64,000 bases of DNA from Aldrovandia affinis (taxonomy: Eukaryota; Chordata; Actinopteri; Notacanthiformes; Halosauridae): positions 186,001 to 250,000 of the forward strand of contig JAINUG010000023.1 in assembly GCA_029706075.1 (NCBI GenBank). The letters run 5' to 3'. The translations under genes and the position numbers were made by a program. Position 1 is the stretch's first letter; the number at the start of each line of letters is the position of its first letter. This document shows, piece by piece, positions 25,733 to 36,852 of this stretch. The notes under the pieces were generated by a model that saw only the letters and a list, made by a program, of their open reading frames with translations, did not search any database and had not been told where the DNA came from.

Positions 25733-27840
25733 GTAAGGCCCGGGACGCCGTGGCGGGGTCAGACGGCTCCCGATGACGTCGTGACTCCCACTCGCACCCG
25801 TGCGCTCGGATGGCAGGGTCAGCCTGATTTACGGTGCGGGGCAACGAGCCCTGGAGTAGCACAGCCTCCACAGCTCCTCCCTGCTTGCCTCTGGGAACAC
25901 CAGAGATGATGGAGTTCTTTGGAGGAGTAGAAGGAGGAGGAGGGCAATTAGCTGATCATTGGCTCCGGTACTGGTCGACGCCCATGATCTCAGCTCTGGA
26001 TCGTGCTCGTGTAGATGTGCTAGCAGGCTGCTAAAGTGCCCACTGTACACGCAGCACAGCACAGGCTTCCTCAGCTCACAGTATAATGTTGTCAACCTCT
26101 CGGCTGTTTCACTCAAGGTTTAAGACTGCTGCGGTACACATTGATAGTAATGATTTATGTCCCATTTGTACTTACTTACTCTAAAGTACTTACTCTCCAA
26201 AGCTGTCATAATATTGTCGTAATAATTGAGATTACTCACTCTTCTCTGACATACAAGCTGTTTGCTTTTTTTTTTTCTTGGGGAAATTTTTTCTGTTTAC
26301 ATGGCAGCTGTTAACGTTGTGCAGAATACTAGGGCTTGAAAATTGGCCTGTAGTGGAGGTTTAGTCAGAAGATTTAGTCAGAAACTAAAAAGGGGAACAT
26401 AGACGTATCTTATATGTTCTTATATGTTATATTTGATGTCTTGTATGTTTATCCCAGTGTTTTTGAAGCATGGCAACAGAGCAGGATTACGGCGATACTG
26501 CTAAAATTCTGCTAGTTGATTGTTGGTGCTGAAAGTAGCGCAGGACTGAGGAGATTGATGTATGGGCTCTTTTCATCGCTGTAGGACTGGGCAGCCCTGC
26601 TCGGGACTGTAAGCTCCTCTGTGTCCTTGTCCTCACAAGCCCGGAAGAGCCGTAACAGATTCAGGAGACATGCTTTTCTGCCATCAAGGCCGGTCTGGGT
26701 AAATCCCCACATGTCTATCCGAGGCAGTCCTTACTGAGTTCCTGACTGACCGGAGCCCTGGAATGTCTCGGATCTGTTGTTCTCACTGCTGTCTACGGAC
26801 ATGCCCCTCTTGGCAAGTGTACTCTGCTGGGCCCCACACTGTAGTCAAGTGGTGGAATCATAAACAACAGTCAACATAATGCAGTTCAAAAACAAAACCG
26901 CGTACAGTTCCAAGGATCAGATTGGTCATTCTCCCCGTACTCCCTAACCAAAACCAAGCCCACACAAATGACGTCATTGATTTCCGTACGTGGAAAAAAT
27001 GGACGCACACTGGGTATCAGTTGGTCGTGACAAACACTTTTGTGATATGAATGTATAAGAACCCGTGGCTGTTCTCCGGAGTTTCTGGAGCAGCGGGGAA
27101 GAGGTTCAGGTCAGTTCGGCTGAGTAGGCCATTAGCGATTACAAGACGAGCGCAAAACCGGCGCACCTATGAGGCACAAACAAAGGTAGCGATGACTCTG
27201 GAAGACTACAAATGAGATTGTCCCATCCAGGACACAGTCTTCACACACTTGTCCCACCCCCTCGACGGGGCTCCGCGATGCTGAAGGACTTCCATCGGAG
27301 CACATTAGCACACAGTTCACCCCATTGTACAGAGGTCCTGATTTGGCCCACTCAACCTCTCTGAGGAGGTCTACAGCTGCCGATTATTGAAAAGAGCCCA
27401 TAAAGTGTTCTGGAGTGAAGCCACGCACATTTTTGTCCATGGCGCTGCCCTGGTTATGGTAGGTCATGCTTTTGTACTGTAGCTTCAAGCACACATTGCG
27501 GAGGCGTTCTTGGATTAGCCCTCCAAGGCAAATTGACATTGTCTTCAACCCCCTGCTCGTGGCCCATTAAAACTAGGAATGTTTGCAAAAAGCTTTATTT
27601 TTTGCACATTTAACTGGCAATGGATATAAATGAAGAATAAAATAATTGCACTGTTAATTGCATATTAAAATTGCCATTATTTACACAGCTTTTTTGTTTA
27701 TTTGAGCAAATATGTCATGGAAGCTTTATAAAAATGATGTTACAAAAAATATGTATGGTTGGTTCAATTATTTACGAAAGGTATTAGCACATGCAAAAAC
27801 AAAATTCACACACCACTGTCTCTTTTCTTAAATATTTATT
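25733..27840. other. Intron following exon 6, no feature recognised
   Basis: GC-rich just after the donor, then mixed composition. No repeat family or exon was recognised. Confidence 0.5.
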
Positions 27841-28320
27841 TATTTTTGCTTTCTAATTTCCAATTTGGTTCCCAGTTATACCCTATATTTATGTCAATTC
27901 ACCCTCCCCCACGAGTCCGCCGCCCATTCTCCGGGTAACGAGCCAATTTTTCTGGGCCGGCATGTCCGCCTCCTGCGAGACAGAACCCGACCACGGACAC
28001 CTTTCCGCTCCTCGACGAACTCATGCCCGCTCACCCTCCCCCTTCCCCCTGGGGCGGACAGCCAATGCAAATGTCGCCCCCGAATGGGGCTAGTGGGTCT
28101 GGCAGAGACGGGTTTCGAACCACATCCCTGATAGGCAGCCACAGTCGTATCGGACCAGCCAAGATACGGTGCACTAGACCGCTACACCATCCGCATCCAC
28201 TGTCTAGACCAAAATATTGATTTTGCCAGAGCTAAAACTGCTAGAGCTGAATCTGGCTTCATTAGTGCAACTGGGCCCTATAGGGTCATCAGCTGACTGT
28301 GACGAGGATGCCGCAGCAGC
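27841..28320 (-). repeat. Long composite SINE (two-part head), minus orientation
   Basis: Reading the minus strand from 28320, there is a first module (cacagtcagctgatgac ... ttttagctctggcaaaa), then tagacagtgg, a tRNA-like head (tggtgtagcggtctagtgc ... gtggttcgaaacccgtctc) and a body ending in ccaaattgg plus an A-rich tail. The same order recurs on the plus strand at 38043-38535, so the first module is part of the element and not flanking DNA. Confidence 0.85.
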
Positions 28321-28360
28321 AGGACACAACTGGCCTTAGCCCGGATTTAGGTTGTCAGGA

Positions 28361-28418
28361 ATCAAATCACATCAAATCAAATCAAATCAAATCAAATCAA
28401 ATCAAATCAAATCAAATT
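28361..28418. repeat. (ATCAA)n microsatellite
   Basis: About ten copies of the pentanucleotide aatca/atcaa, with one variant unit (atcac), directly preceding the repeat at 28411. Confidence 0.95.
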
Positions 28419-28640
28419 TATTTGTATAGCGCTTTTCACAATAGAATTGTCACAAAACGCTTAACAGAGGGGGAACCCAGGCCTAGACCCCCCCAAAAGC
28501 AAGCCTAAAGGCAACAGTGGCAAGGAAAAACTCCCTTGGTAGGGAGAAACCTTGGGAGGAACCAGACTAAAAAGGGGGAGCCCATCCTCTTCTGGCCGAC
28601 ACAGGGTATGTCCAAAAAAGACCATGTCATGGTCAGTCCA
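28411..28640 (+). repeat. Fish interspersed repeat ('tttatttgtatagcgcttttcac' type)
   Basis: Contains tttgtatagcgcttttcaca, gtcacaaaacgcttaacagag, gcaacagtggcaaggaaaaa and aaaccttgggaggaaccaga, in the order I recall for an abundant repeat of ray-finned fish genomes. It has no coding capacity. Confidence 0.75.
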
Positions 28641-29913
28641 AGGTGGCAACCAAATCGATGGTTGAGTCCTTAACTCCTTTACTTATACTCACCTTAGCTA
28701 GCTAGCAGACACTGTAAACTCACGAGAATGATAGTTCATGTCCAAACCTTGCCATCAGCCACAATCTTATATTCTTGATCCTGAAAGTGCAACGCATGAG
28801 CCCCCTGTTAATAGAGGGGTTCTGGGACAGATCACAGCCATGACGTGGTGTGTGAGATACGTAGTCGTACTGCCACTCTTTCTCTGATGCTGTTCTGCTT
28901 TGGGACAAATCATCCTGTTGGGAGGAACACGTGTGGGAGAGATTATCCGACCACCCCTTCCCTCCGGAGTTCCCCTGCACTCCTACTGAGATGAATCATA
29001 CAAATAATAACCAGCATGAAAGATGACTATATTTGGCTTTCGAGAATGTGAAAATATAACTTGTCACCATAGATTTTAATGACAGCCTATTTAGCATTAA
29101 GGGCAGCTCATTTTTGTGTTTTTATTTTTATCCATCCACTGGCCTTTTAATCACTGTTAAAACACTACCATTCATTACCTAAACCCCGTTTCCCATTAAG
29201 CATGTTAACAACGTGGGTTATTTGTGCAGTAGATCCTCTGTATTCAACATGCTAGGATCTAGTTGACCAGGCCAAGGACTTGGACAATTTATAATTGATC
29301 AATTATAAACCCGACAGTAAGGACGGTACTTTTCTATGAACCAAATGAAGTATTTAATGAAATATAAAACACCCAATTACAATTAGACTCTAGCTCCACA
29401 CGAATGTTGCTCTGCATATACATATAATATAATAATATACATATAATATACTTCGGGCTGGTAAAAGATTGGCCTGAAAGAGGGCAATCTGAATGGAAAA
29501 TATAGTCTGTCGTAAAAATCCATAAATACAGATACATTTCACAGGCTGGAAAACGACAGGTAATTCAGTATCTTTGAAGGGATGATGGATTCATTGGTCT
29601 CAAATCATGAGCTGAATAATATGCATAATGTGTAATTGGTGTACTCACTGTATTTTTAAAAACCCCTCATGTGATTAACAGATATGTATCTAGATTCTAT
29701 CATTTTCTTGGAAAGTCTTAATGGCATTTTCATGGAAATGCTCATGAAATAATATTATCATCAACAATGTGTGGCTTTATTCATATTTATATCAATCTGA
29801 AATGTGAAGTACAAGTTGCATTTGAATAGCTTTAAAATTGAAATACATTTCTTTCATGAATTGTTTTCTCACTCTCTCTCTCTCTCCCTCTCGCTTCCTC
29901 CCCACCTCACCAG
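28641..29913. other. Intron sequence before exon 7
   Basis: AT-rich. A CT-rich tract (29870-29900, tctctctctctccctctc) forms the polypyrimidine tract of the exon 7 acceptor. No other feature was recognised. Confidence 0.5.
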
Positions 29914-30056
29914 ATAAAAGTTGAGAACCACTATGACTTCCAGGATATAACCAGCGTGGTCGCCCTGGCGAAAACATATGCCACTTCAGAGCCCTACATC
30001 GACTCCAAGTACGACATCAGGATCCAGAAAATCGGCAGCAATTACAAGGCCTACAT
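29914..30056 (+). CDS. syn3: Synapsin III-like, coding exon (about exon 7), C domain
   Basis: This 143-nt exon lies between acceptor cctcaccag, preceded by a long CT-rich tract, and donor gtaaga. It starts in phase 0 with [17 protein letters not shown] and ends after two bases of the Met codon in NYKAYM. The peptide includes the blocks [20 protein letters not shown] and YKAYM, which are central C-domain strands. DITSVVA, the AK before TYAT and RIQKIGSN agree better with my recollection of mammalian synapsin III than of I or II, whereas HYDF resembles synapsin II. If the donor is not used, the frame closes at once, because the intron begins with the bases completing ATG TAA. The upstream intron is 4.2 kb and holds a composite SINE. 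Confidence 0.95.
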
Positions 30057-32214
30057 GTAAGAGCTCCGTGGCCACATTTAACCCGGCTCTCCCCGGACCG
30101 GCCCGGTGAGGAAACCCTGCACTCCCCAGAGTGTGGAGCAGAGGCCTCGAGCCCTGGGCGCCTCAACAAAGTGGAGCGCTGCTATTATCCCCTCGAGTGA
30201 TATGCTACGCCCAGATTGCCTCAGTGAAAACACAGCTGTGGAACTGGGGTACCAAACAAGGGAGGCTACAAAGCAATTGACTAATAACTGTGTGTGTTAC
30301 AGGGCTGACTCGCTACTTTCAAAGGTGGCAGAGAGGAGAGGTTGCAGGGCCTCCTTTCATATCCCAGAACATTTAAAAAAGCTATTTTTTAATTGCTGCT
30401 ATAATTATCAACAAAAATTCATGTTGACTTTCCATATTTATTTTCAATATTAACTAATGCCATTTGTTCTCTGACCGCCTAATCCTACTTGGAATGTGTT
30501 TATTCGCTTAGTCTAACTTTGTTGGGTTAAATATTGATGTAAATGTGAGAAGTAGGGCCCAGTGAAGGACCTAATCTATACCATAGGTCCTGCGTGTTAC
30601 CCAGGGATTGTGTGCAGTATGTAGTGCACCACAGACTGTTTCACTGAGCTGGCTGGCTGATGAGAAGTGAAGTCTAACAAGCTCTGGACTTCATTTCCCA
30701 TCAGCTCTTCTCTGTGAAAGGTTTTGTGGCACCCTGGTTTCCTTGAGAGGGGAGAACCCAGTACAGCGCGGTCTCTTAAGTGCCTGTGTCCCAGTAGCCA
30801 GGGTGCGGTGCTGGGAAATGGCAAACCCACCCAACCACACCCCAGTCCCGCTCACCTCACCACGGCGCTTCCTCTCCGGCGCCGTGGCAACCTCACTGGT
30901 CAGTGGCTTCTCTGCTCCTCCAGGGAAACGGGGGCGCCGCGCCCTTTCGCTCACATTCCCCCCGTCTTTGAGGAGGAGGCGGTGGAGTCGCAGAGATGAG
31001 ATCGGATCATTTGCGTTTGTGCTGTATGCGTCTGCCACGAGGCCACTGCTGGAAAATCCTGGCGCTTTGGTCCTGTGAAGATGTGGGAAAGTGTTGCATT
31101 CGGTGCAGGGGGACCAGCTCAAGCCATTATAGACTAACACCTGCCCAGTATTTTAGAAGTGTAAATTGTAACTTTATTGAAATTACAATGGTAAAAACGA
31201 TGTCCTAAAACACACCACTGTTTTTAAAACAGCTGGGGGACTTCTGTTGCAACAGTGTGGCGTAGTGGTGGACTAACAATGAGAAAGTTTGAATCCAGAG
31301 TTAAATAATACTGTTGTAATCCTTACGAGTCTGACACGTAAATTAAGCCGGCTCATAAATTAAATGATAATATGTCAGCTATATGTAATATAATAATAAC
31401 GCATAATATATCATATGTATGGATAAGGGCCTATGCTAATGATAAAACATTGCATGGAGCCAGTAGCCTACAGCTTTGCAGCTGAGTTGTCTGTTGCCTT
31501 TGATACATTGAAACAAAGATCAGAGAAGTGAATGATGAGGAAGTCATATTATGTATGGCTTAATAGGTTTGATACATTTTTATTCTGTTCAATACAGTCT
31601 TGTGGGACGTTGTTAGTTTCTCCAAGTTCTTTGTCTGTATTCGCATGTCGTATACTGTTAGCTGCTCTGGATTGTGGTGCCATTTAAATGACGTTATGAC
31701 GCTATTACATAATTATATATATTGATAATATTTGAGTATGTTCATAATACCTAATGGTCCATGACTTGTAAACTTCTAGAACTGTGTCTTATGTATCGAA
31801 AGACCTGGGCCTCAAGTGTTCTGATTGGCTCAAAGGATTTATGTCACTGCAGTGCACTCTGACTCACAGGGCCCTCTTACCATGGCAACATCCTTCTGAA
31901 ATTAATTAGGGAAATTTTGTGACTTTTAAATCACCCTCATGACATCCACACACACCCATAGTTTCACTTTAATGGAATGCCGGCTGTAGCCATGCACATC
32001 AGGAACCAATGGAAAAGGCTGAGGGCCTCCTTCTAATCACCGTGATGTGTCTGTGTACAGTGCGAACACAGTGCAATTACCATTACTCAGAGCCACAGGA
32101 TGCATTAATCCTGTGACCCTGTCATTAACCCTTTGATCGTTGCCTGCTTAGATGCCAGCCTGCTGAAAGTAATAGGTCGATTCACCTTCCCGCCCCTCCC
32201 CCTCTCCCTTTTAG
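30057..32214. other. Intron between exons 7 and 8
   Basis: A GC-rich section at 30700-31080 is open in several overlapping frames, but these have no recognisable domain. The rest is AT-rich. No repeat was recognised. Confidence 0.5.
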
Positions 32215-32289
32215 GAGAACATCCATCTCAGGCAATTGGAAAGCCAACACAGGCTCTGCTATGCTAGAGCAGATAGCAATGACAGACAG
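32215..32289 (+). CDS. syn3: Synapsin III-like, coding exon (about exon 8), C domain
   Basis: This 75-nt exon has a strong pyrimidine tract with acceptor cccttttag and donor gtatgt. The first base completes the Met codon split by the previous intron. The exon then encodes [19 protein letters not shown] followed by IAMTDR, and the Arg codon is split AG|A with the next exon. SGNWK and NTGSAMLEQ are among the most conserved synapsin motifs and lie near the nucleotide-binding and dimer surfaces. KANTG and AMT match my recollection of synapsin III more closely than the KTNTG and AMS of I and II. The exon is intact, with no stop and correct phase. Confidence 0.95.
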
Positions 32290-32756
32290 GTATGTTACAT
32301 CATCCGCCGTTTCTGTGCCGCTAAACCTTTGCGTAATCACGATTAATACATTTTCTTATGTAAGAGTCCACAATTCCCACAGTGTGATGTGCAGGCCAAT
32401 ACCGGTAGTCATCGAAGTCTAATGCTTCAAATAATACATTCAAATGGTAATAAATAATAAATATAATAGCTAAAAACTTTAATAAAGGCTGTATGCTTTT
32501 GAGATGTACTCTGTTTGTTTTTTACACATTGTTTTCAATTGATCAGGTTTTGGAAGTGTGTAATTACTCACCTAATATAATTACTGTTGTATTTTGTCAC
32601 TTTTACCTATCAATGATTAACGCAAAGGTTTTTCCTACATTTAATGGAAGCAACATTTTTAATCATGAGAAAAACGTTTGGGTTCCATGGGGTTATGTTT
32701 GAGCCCGTTGTATGGTTTGCTCATTGAGTTGGTTGATGGTTTTGGTGGTGATCTAG

Positions 32757-32859
32757 ATACCGTCTCTGGGTGGACTCCTGCGCAGAGATGTTCGGAGGCC
32801 TGGATATCTGCGCAGTCAAAGCCGTCCACGGGAAAGATGGCAGTGACTACATCATCGAG
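32757..32859 (+). CDS. syn3: Synapsin III-like, coding exon (about exon 9), metal/ATP-site region
   Basis: This 103-nt exon follows acceptor gatctag and ends before donor gtctgt, which is a weak but canonical GT. It encodes [14 protein letters not shown], then [14 protein letters not shown], then SDYIIE. In synapsin I a glutamate in the ICAVEAL segment helps coordinate the Ca2+ that activates ATP binding; synapsins II and III have lysine there, and this exon also has lysine (ICAVKAV). I therefore infer Ca2+-independent or Ca2+-inhibited ATP binding of the II/III type. YRLWVDSC resembles synapsin III and HGKDG resembles synapsin II. The exon joins in frame to [12 protein letters not shown]. 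The following intron, 9.8 kb, is the largest one fully inside the window and holds the hAT copies. Confidence 0.94.
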
Positions 32860-33776
32860 GTCTGTTTGTTTCTTCTTCCCTCTTCCAGGTCTATATTTGA
32901 TTCTGAAATTGTGCCTGGAATCTGGCAACGCAAACATATGCTCAGAATGTGCAAGTGAATATATTTGCGTCTGTCAGACTGTCGGCACAGGAAATGTGAA
33001 GTCCCGCTTGTGTTTGGAGCGGTCCAGGTTATGTGAAATTACTGCCTTTTTGTCTCCATCTTCTTGTAGGTATACAAACAGAGACATCTGTTTCTGCGGT
33101 GATGCCAAGAAAAAGTGTCTGAGTGGCATTAAGTTAAACACGGGCAACAGGGATGAACTGCTCTCATTAGGCAGTCAAGCAACCCAAACAGTACAGACTA
33201 CAATGGCATAGTGTAACTAAATAACTTTTTTTAGTCTATATAAGCTAATGTGAGGTTGCAAGGAAATGGTTATTTCACAGTAATTACAGTAAGTGCCTCC
33301 ACAAGGTTGACTGTATTTTACAGTACAGTACTTTATTTAGTCCAACAAACGTCAATTGCTTTCTCAGCCTGAAAATATAATAGCTTGTGTTGAAAGACTA
33401 GCACAGATAAAGCAGGGTGGGGTATGGCGTTCTAAGAAAAGTCATCGTCAGACCTGCTCAGAACCAGAAACAATGCAAAATGTGCTCAGGAGCACAAAGA
33501 TCATTGTAACCAAACTATGTTTTGATTCCTGGTTGGGACATTTGGGAGTAATGGTGAGGTCATATTAGTCTGCCAAACTATTATTGATGGAGATGTCTGC
33601 TGCTGTAGTGGCCGTACATTCCTGGAAAAATGGCGAATTTGAGCAGTGTGCATTGTTTATTGAAACACTTCTCCAGGATAAAGTCTGCACAAATCTGAAA
33701 GAGCAGTGGCGCCCTTACGCAATGTAACCAGCTCATTATTTCTGCTCTTCTGGCTGGCGGCACAAAAGGTCTGGTT

Positions 33777-34170
33777 GGGCCGCCCTGCTGGTGTAGCGGT
33801 CACAACGCCGCCAATTGCCGCCTCCTAGAGGCACTCCCTGCCAGAGCCGAACTGGTGCGACCTAGGTGAAATCGAACCCCACTGCGACCGGGGTTTGATT
33901 CCACCTAGGTCGTGCCAGTTCGGCTCTGGCAGGGAGTGCCTCTAGGAGGAGGGAAGCCGATACAAGCTCGCTGCGTATAAGAGTGGTTCTGTGTGTTACA
34001 GTGACCGTAGCAGGTCGGAGGAGGCGGTACAGGGCCTTCTACTGGTCTCAGGACAATGGCAGTGACCTCTCATATGAGGGTGGGGGTAATTGACGTGAAA
34101 AAGAGAGGGTATAATTGGCTAATAATAAAAGCAAAAACAGAAAATAAATAATAATAATAATAATTTAGAA
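33777..34170 (+). repeat. tRNA-derived SINE with internal inverted duplication
   Basis: The head gctggtgtagcggtcac is followed by an inverted copy of part of the SINE body, then the normal body (ggctctggcagggagtgcc, gaggaggcggtacagg, gagagggtataattggc). The outer flanks AAAAGGTCTGGTT (33764-33776) and AAAAGATCTGGTT (34171-34183) differ at one base and fit a target-site duplication. Confidence 0.88.
33821..33949. repeat. Hairpin: 60-bp arms, 9-bp loop
   Basis: Arms 33821-33880 and 33890-33949 are complementary at 56 of 60 positions; the left arm starts cctcctagaggcactccctg and the right arm ends cagggagtgcctctaggagg. The loop is actgcgacc. Confidence 0.96.
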
Positions 34171-34198
34171 AAAAGATCTGGTTAACAATACTCTTGAG

Positions 34199-35732
34199 TA
34201 GAGATGCACCGATTGCGATTTTCTTGGCCGATTCCGATTTCCAATTTTTGATTAGTCTGACCTGCCGATACCGATTTTGGCCGATTCCGATTTTTTTTCC
34301 TAAAAACAATAATTGACAACTTACACAAACATTTTTGTAACTTTGCTTTAATAGAAAATTAAGATTGACAATTCTGAGGTAGGTCAGAAGCATGAGGTAG
34401 GTCTCACTAAAACACATTTCAAAATAAAAAAAAGTGTTCCAGGTTACTGGACAGAGCTTTTCTTTTTTTGTGCAAATTAAATTCAATGATGAATAAAAGA
34501 GAATCCAACAACAGTGGCATGTAGCCTTTAAGTAATAAATAAAAAGAAACAAGAGTAGTTTAAATTTACTGACATGGTGACAGACCATTAGTCCGGAAAT
34601 ATTTTTTTAAACACTAACGTTATATTCTGATGACAGATGACACAAGCCCTTTTTTCCATTAAATAATTATATGGCTTCAACTTGATGTGCATCAGAAAGT
34701 TATTGCGACAATGCTAATGGAAAACAGGTTAGTTCGAACCTATGATGCGCTAGACTAATTTGTTTGCTAGAGGTGGATTAGAGTAGATCCCAATTCTATA
34801 TAGTGCAATGGAAAACACTTGTAGCGATATAAGGGCGGATGTTTCAGTTGCGGAGCTTGTCAAAGGCATTGAAACAAGCCGCTCTTCAGCAGAATTTCGT
34901 TATTTGCGTGAGTCAGGTAGCCTAACGACTACGACTTTAACTAGCTTCAAAGCCTAGATAAAAATGTTTCAAACTAGGAGTAATTGGAAAAGAGGCGATG
35001 CTGCTGTTTCTGAGTTTGTTTGATAGTGGAAACGCACAGCTGGCACCTTCATGCACAACACAGTTAATACACCATTTGTGGTTTAGCTAGAAATCGTTAG
35101 ATGAATTTATCATTAGGTCTAATAAGTTCGATTTGTATGAGTGAATAGCACTGTTTCATAACGTCACTCATTAGCGAACATAATGATTTCAGTGCAATTC
35201 AGTGCTTCAGCAGGGCATTATTACGTCAGGTTTATGCACTACCACTATGTTCTATTAATGGAAAATGGTTCAGAGGAACCGAACTAGCGCAACGGTTAAT
35301 TGTTAACTACCTACGGTACTGTAGAAAACGACTATACCGTCACATTTTCAGAATTTGGGCATCGACTTGGTACCTGGGTGATGACTTTTCAAGTGTCTGA
35401 TTAGGTTGGTCGCTCCGAACGTTTTCGAGGTTGTTCCTCCGCGGCTTATTTTCGATTGACATGTATGACAAACTGCAAGCTTTAAGTCGTCTTCACTGAC
35501 TGTGAAAACGCCCATACTAAGGACATGTTGAGGCGTTTTCAGCGCTGCGCTCATCTGATCTGTTTGCATTGGCTCACGGGGTGCGCGCACGTCACGTGAA
35601 AAAGAGGGGGCGAGGAGCCAACCGCGCACAGAATCGGCTATGTGGAGTGATCGGGATTAAGTCACAGATTGAGGCCGATCAGCTGAAAATCGGCCATTTC
35701 CGGTCAGAGGCCGATCGATCGGTGCATCTCTA
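34199..35732 (-). mobile_element. hAT-superfamily transposon, complete ends
   Basis: The 1534-bp element starts TAGAGATGCACCGAT and ends ATCGGTGCATCTCTA, perfect 15-bp terminal repeats. It is flanked by the 8-bp duplication CTCTTGAG at 34191-34198 and 35733-35740, the diagnostic hAT target size. Sub-terminal copies of ccgat and atcgg motifs lie inside both ends. It encodes only the first part of a transposase-like protein on the minus strand, so it is probably non-autonomous. Confidence 0.95.
35348..35629 (-). CDS. BED zinc-finger N-terminus of a hAT transposase (partial)
   Basis: The 93-codon frame encodes a BED-type zinc finger: CHTCQSKISRGG, then TNLIRHLKSHH, giving C-x2-C and the terminal H-x4/5-H ligands with about 20-25 residues between. 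BED fingers bind DNA at the N-terminus of many hAT transposases and of the domesticated ZBED proteins. The frame ends ten residues after the finger, and I found no dimerisation or DDE catalytic region within the element. It is therefore either a 5' exon of a deleted transposase or a stand-alone finger. The Met start is a guess. The related copy at 40.9 kb has an extra A that shifts the frame. Confidence 0.75.
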   Translation of the reverse strand: MRGWLLAPSFSRDVRAPREPMQTDQMSAALKTPQHVLSMGVFTVSEDDLKLAVCHTCQSKISRGGTTSKTFGATNLIRHLKSHHPGTKSMPKF

Positions 35733-35740
35733 CTCTTGAG

Positions 35741-36737
35741 GGATGAATGTGGTGTTGATTTAGAGTCCTAATACAGTACCTGAAAGGTCTTATGGATTAA
35801 GTTTTACAACCTGTGATTCTTTCCTGCATTGGTCCTGGATTAAACCCCTTATTTAATACCATAACATTGGATGCTTAAAGTTCAGGTATTTCCAGAAGAA
35901 TATAAATGGAGGGAGAGAATAAATTAGTGCACGTTTGATGTTTCCATACTGTTAGATTCCATGGCAACAAACTATGAGGTAAAGGTTCATAGAATCAGCT
36001 TTTGATGTTTGATGGACCAATGGCCCCGGTAAGGTTTCATTTGGGGTACGGTGTGTTGCACACTTGTTACAGCACACATCTGTTTTAACAGGAACAAATG
36101 CAGCCCATCAGCCATTTCCTGTTGTTCTTGTGAGCTCATGCTGTTCATACAAGATCAGCGGGTGAGAGGGCAAACGGCCGGCTGGCGATAAGCAGGTCTG
36201 CCGCTCTCGCGCCGCGGCTCTTGTCTACGCGCGAGACGTAGCGCAGGCACTTCACAGCCGCAGCCTCTGCTCTCCCTGCTGATCCATTTGTTTCCTGTAG
36301 ACAAGTCTGGCTTATCTCCACTTGGGCGGCCCACGGGCTCGTCTCAGCTGGGCCAGTGGGGAACAGCTCTGGAGGAGCAGCGCGGCCTGGCTAATGTTTG
36401 TTGGACATGTGTTCTCTAGGAGGAGGGAGATAAAACAGCAATACACTAATTCACACACAAACACACACGCACACAGACACATTTGTACAGTTGCCTCACC
36501 TGGCAGGTGGCAGCTTTGAATGAAATTTTACATGATGTCAGCTTGGGGGGCACCAATATTTAATCCTTTTAAAAATATATATTTTTTTACTTGAATGATT
36601 GTTTGCACCTGTTATTCCTTTCTTAAAAATAACAGTGTGGGCCTAAGGCAAAGCCGTGGGGTTAACCACCCTGAAGTGCTTTATTTTCATACAACTGCTC
36701 AGCCAGGAGTGGTTTATTCATATATATATATATATAT
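35741..36737. other. Intron 9 sequence, no gene recognised
   Basis: Contains a GC-rich patch (36160-36420), a CA-rich run (36450-36485) and an (AT)n run at 36718-36738. No exon was recognised. Confidence 0.5.
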
Positions 36738-36852
36738 ATGCCATTTAGCGACTTACAGTAGTGAATGCATACATTTTTCAGTATATGTGGTCCCAGTGGG
36801 AATTGAACCCACAACCTAAGCCTTGTCAGCGCCGGGCTCTACCTACAGATTC
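36738..36852 (-). repeat. tRNA-derived SINE copy (truncated), minus orientation
   Basis: The reversed tail (gccatttagcgacttacagta) and reversed B box (gggaattgaacccacaacc) match the plus-strand copy at 60022. The A-box half of the head is diverged. Confidence 0.75.

Noticed and set aside
27811-28205. CCACTGTCT on both sides of the inner SINE as a target duplication
   Set aside because: The right-hand copy is part of the composite element, since cagtgg/agacagtgg also precedes the head in the 38-kb copy. The match is probably coincidental.
28361-28418. Possible CRISPR-like or satellite array
   Set aside because: A pure pentanucleotide run without spacers; it is a microsatellite.
30691-31140. 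Overlapping open frames of 90-150 codons on both strands
   Set aside because: A local GC-rich stretch in the intron leaves several frames open at once. No domain and no codon bias favouring one frame.
34070-34588. 172-codon minus-strand open frame
   Set aside because: It starts in the SINE tail, crosses the target duplication and runs into the non-coding end of the hAT element. It is low-complexity and hydrophobic, so a chance frame.
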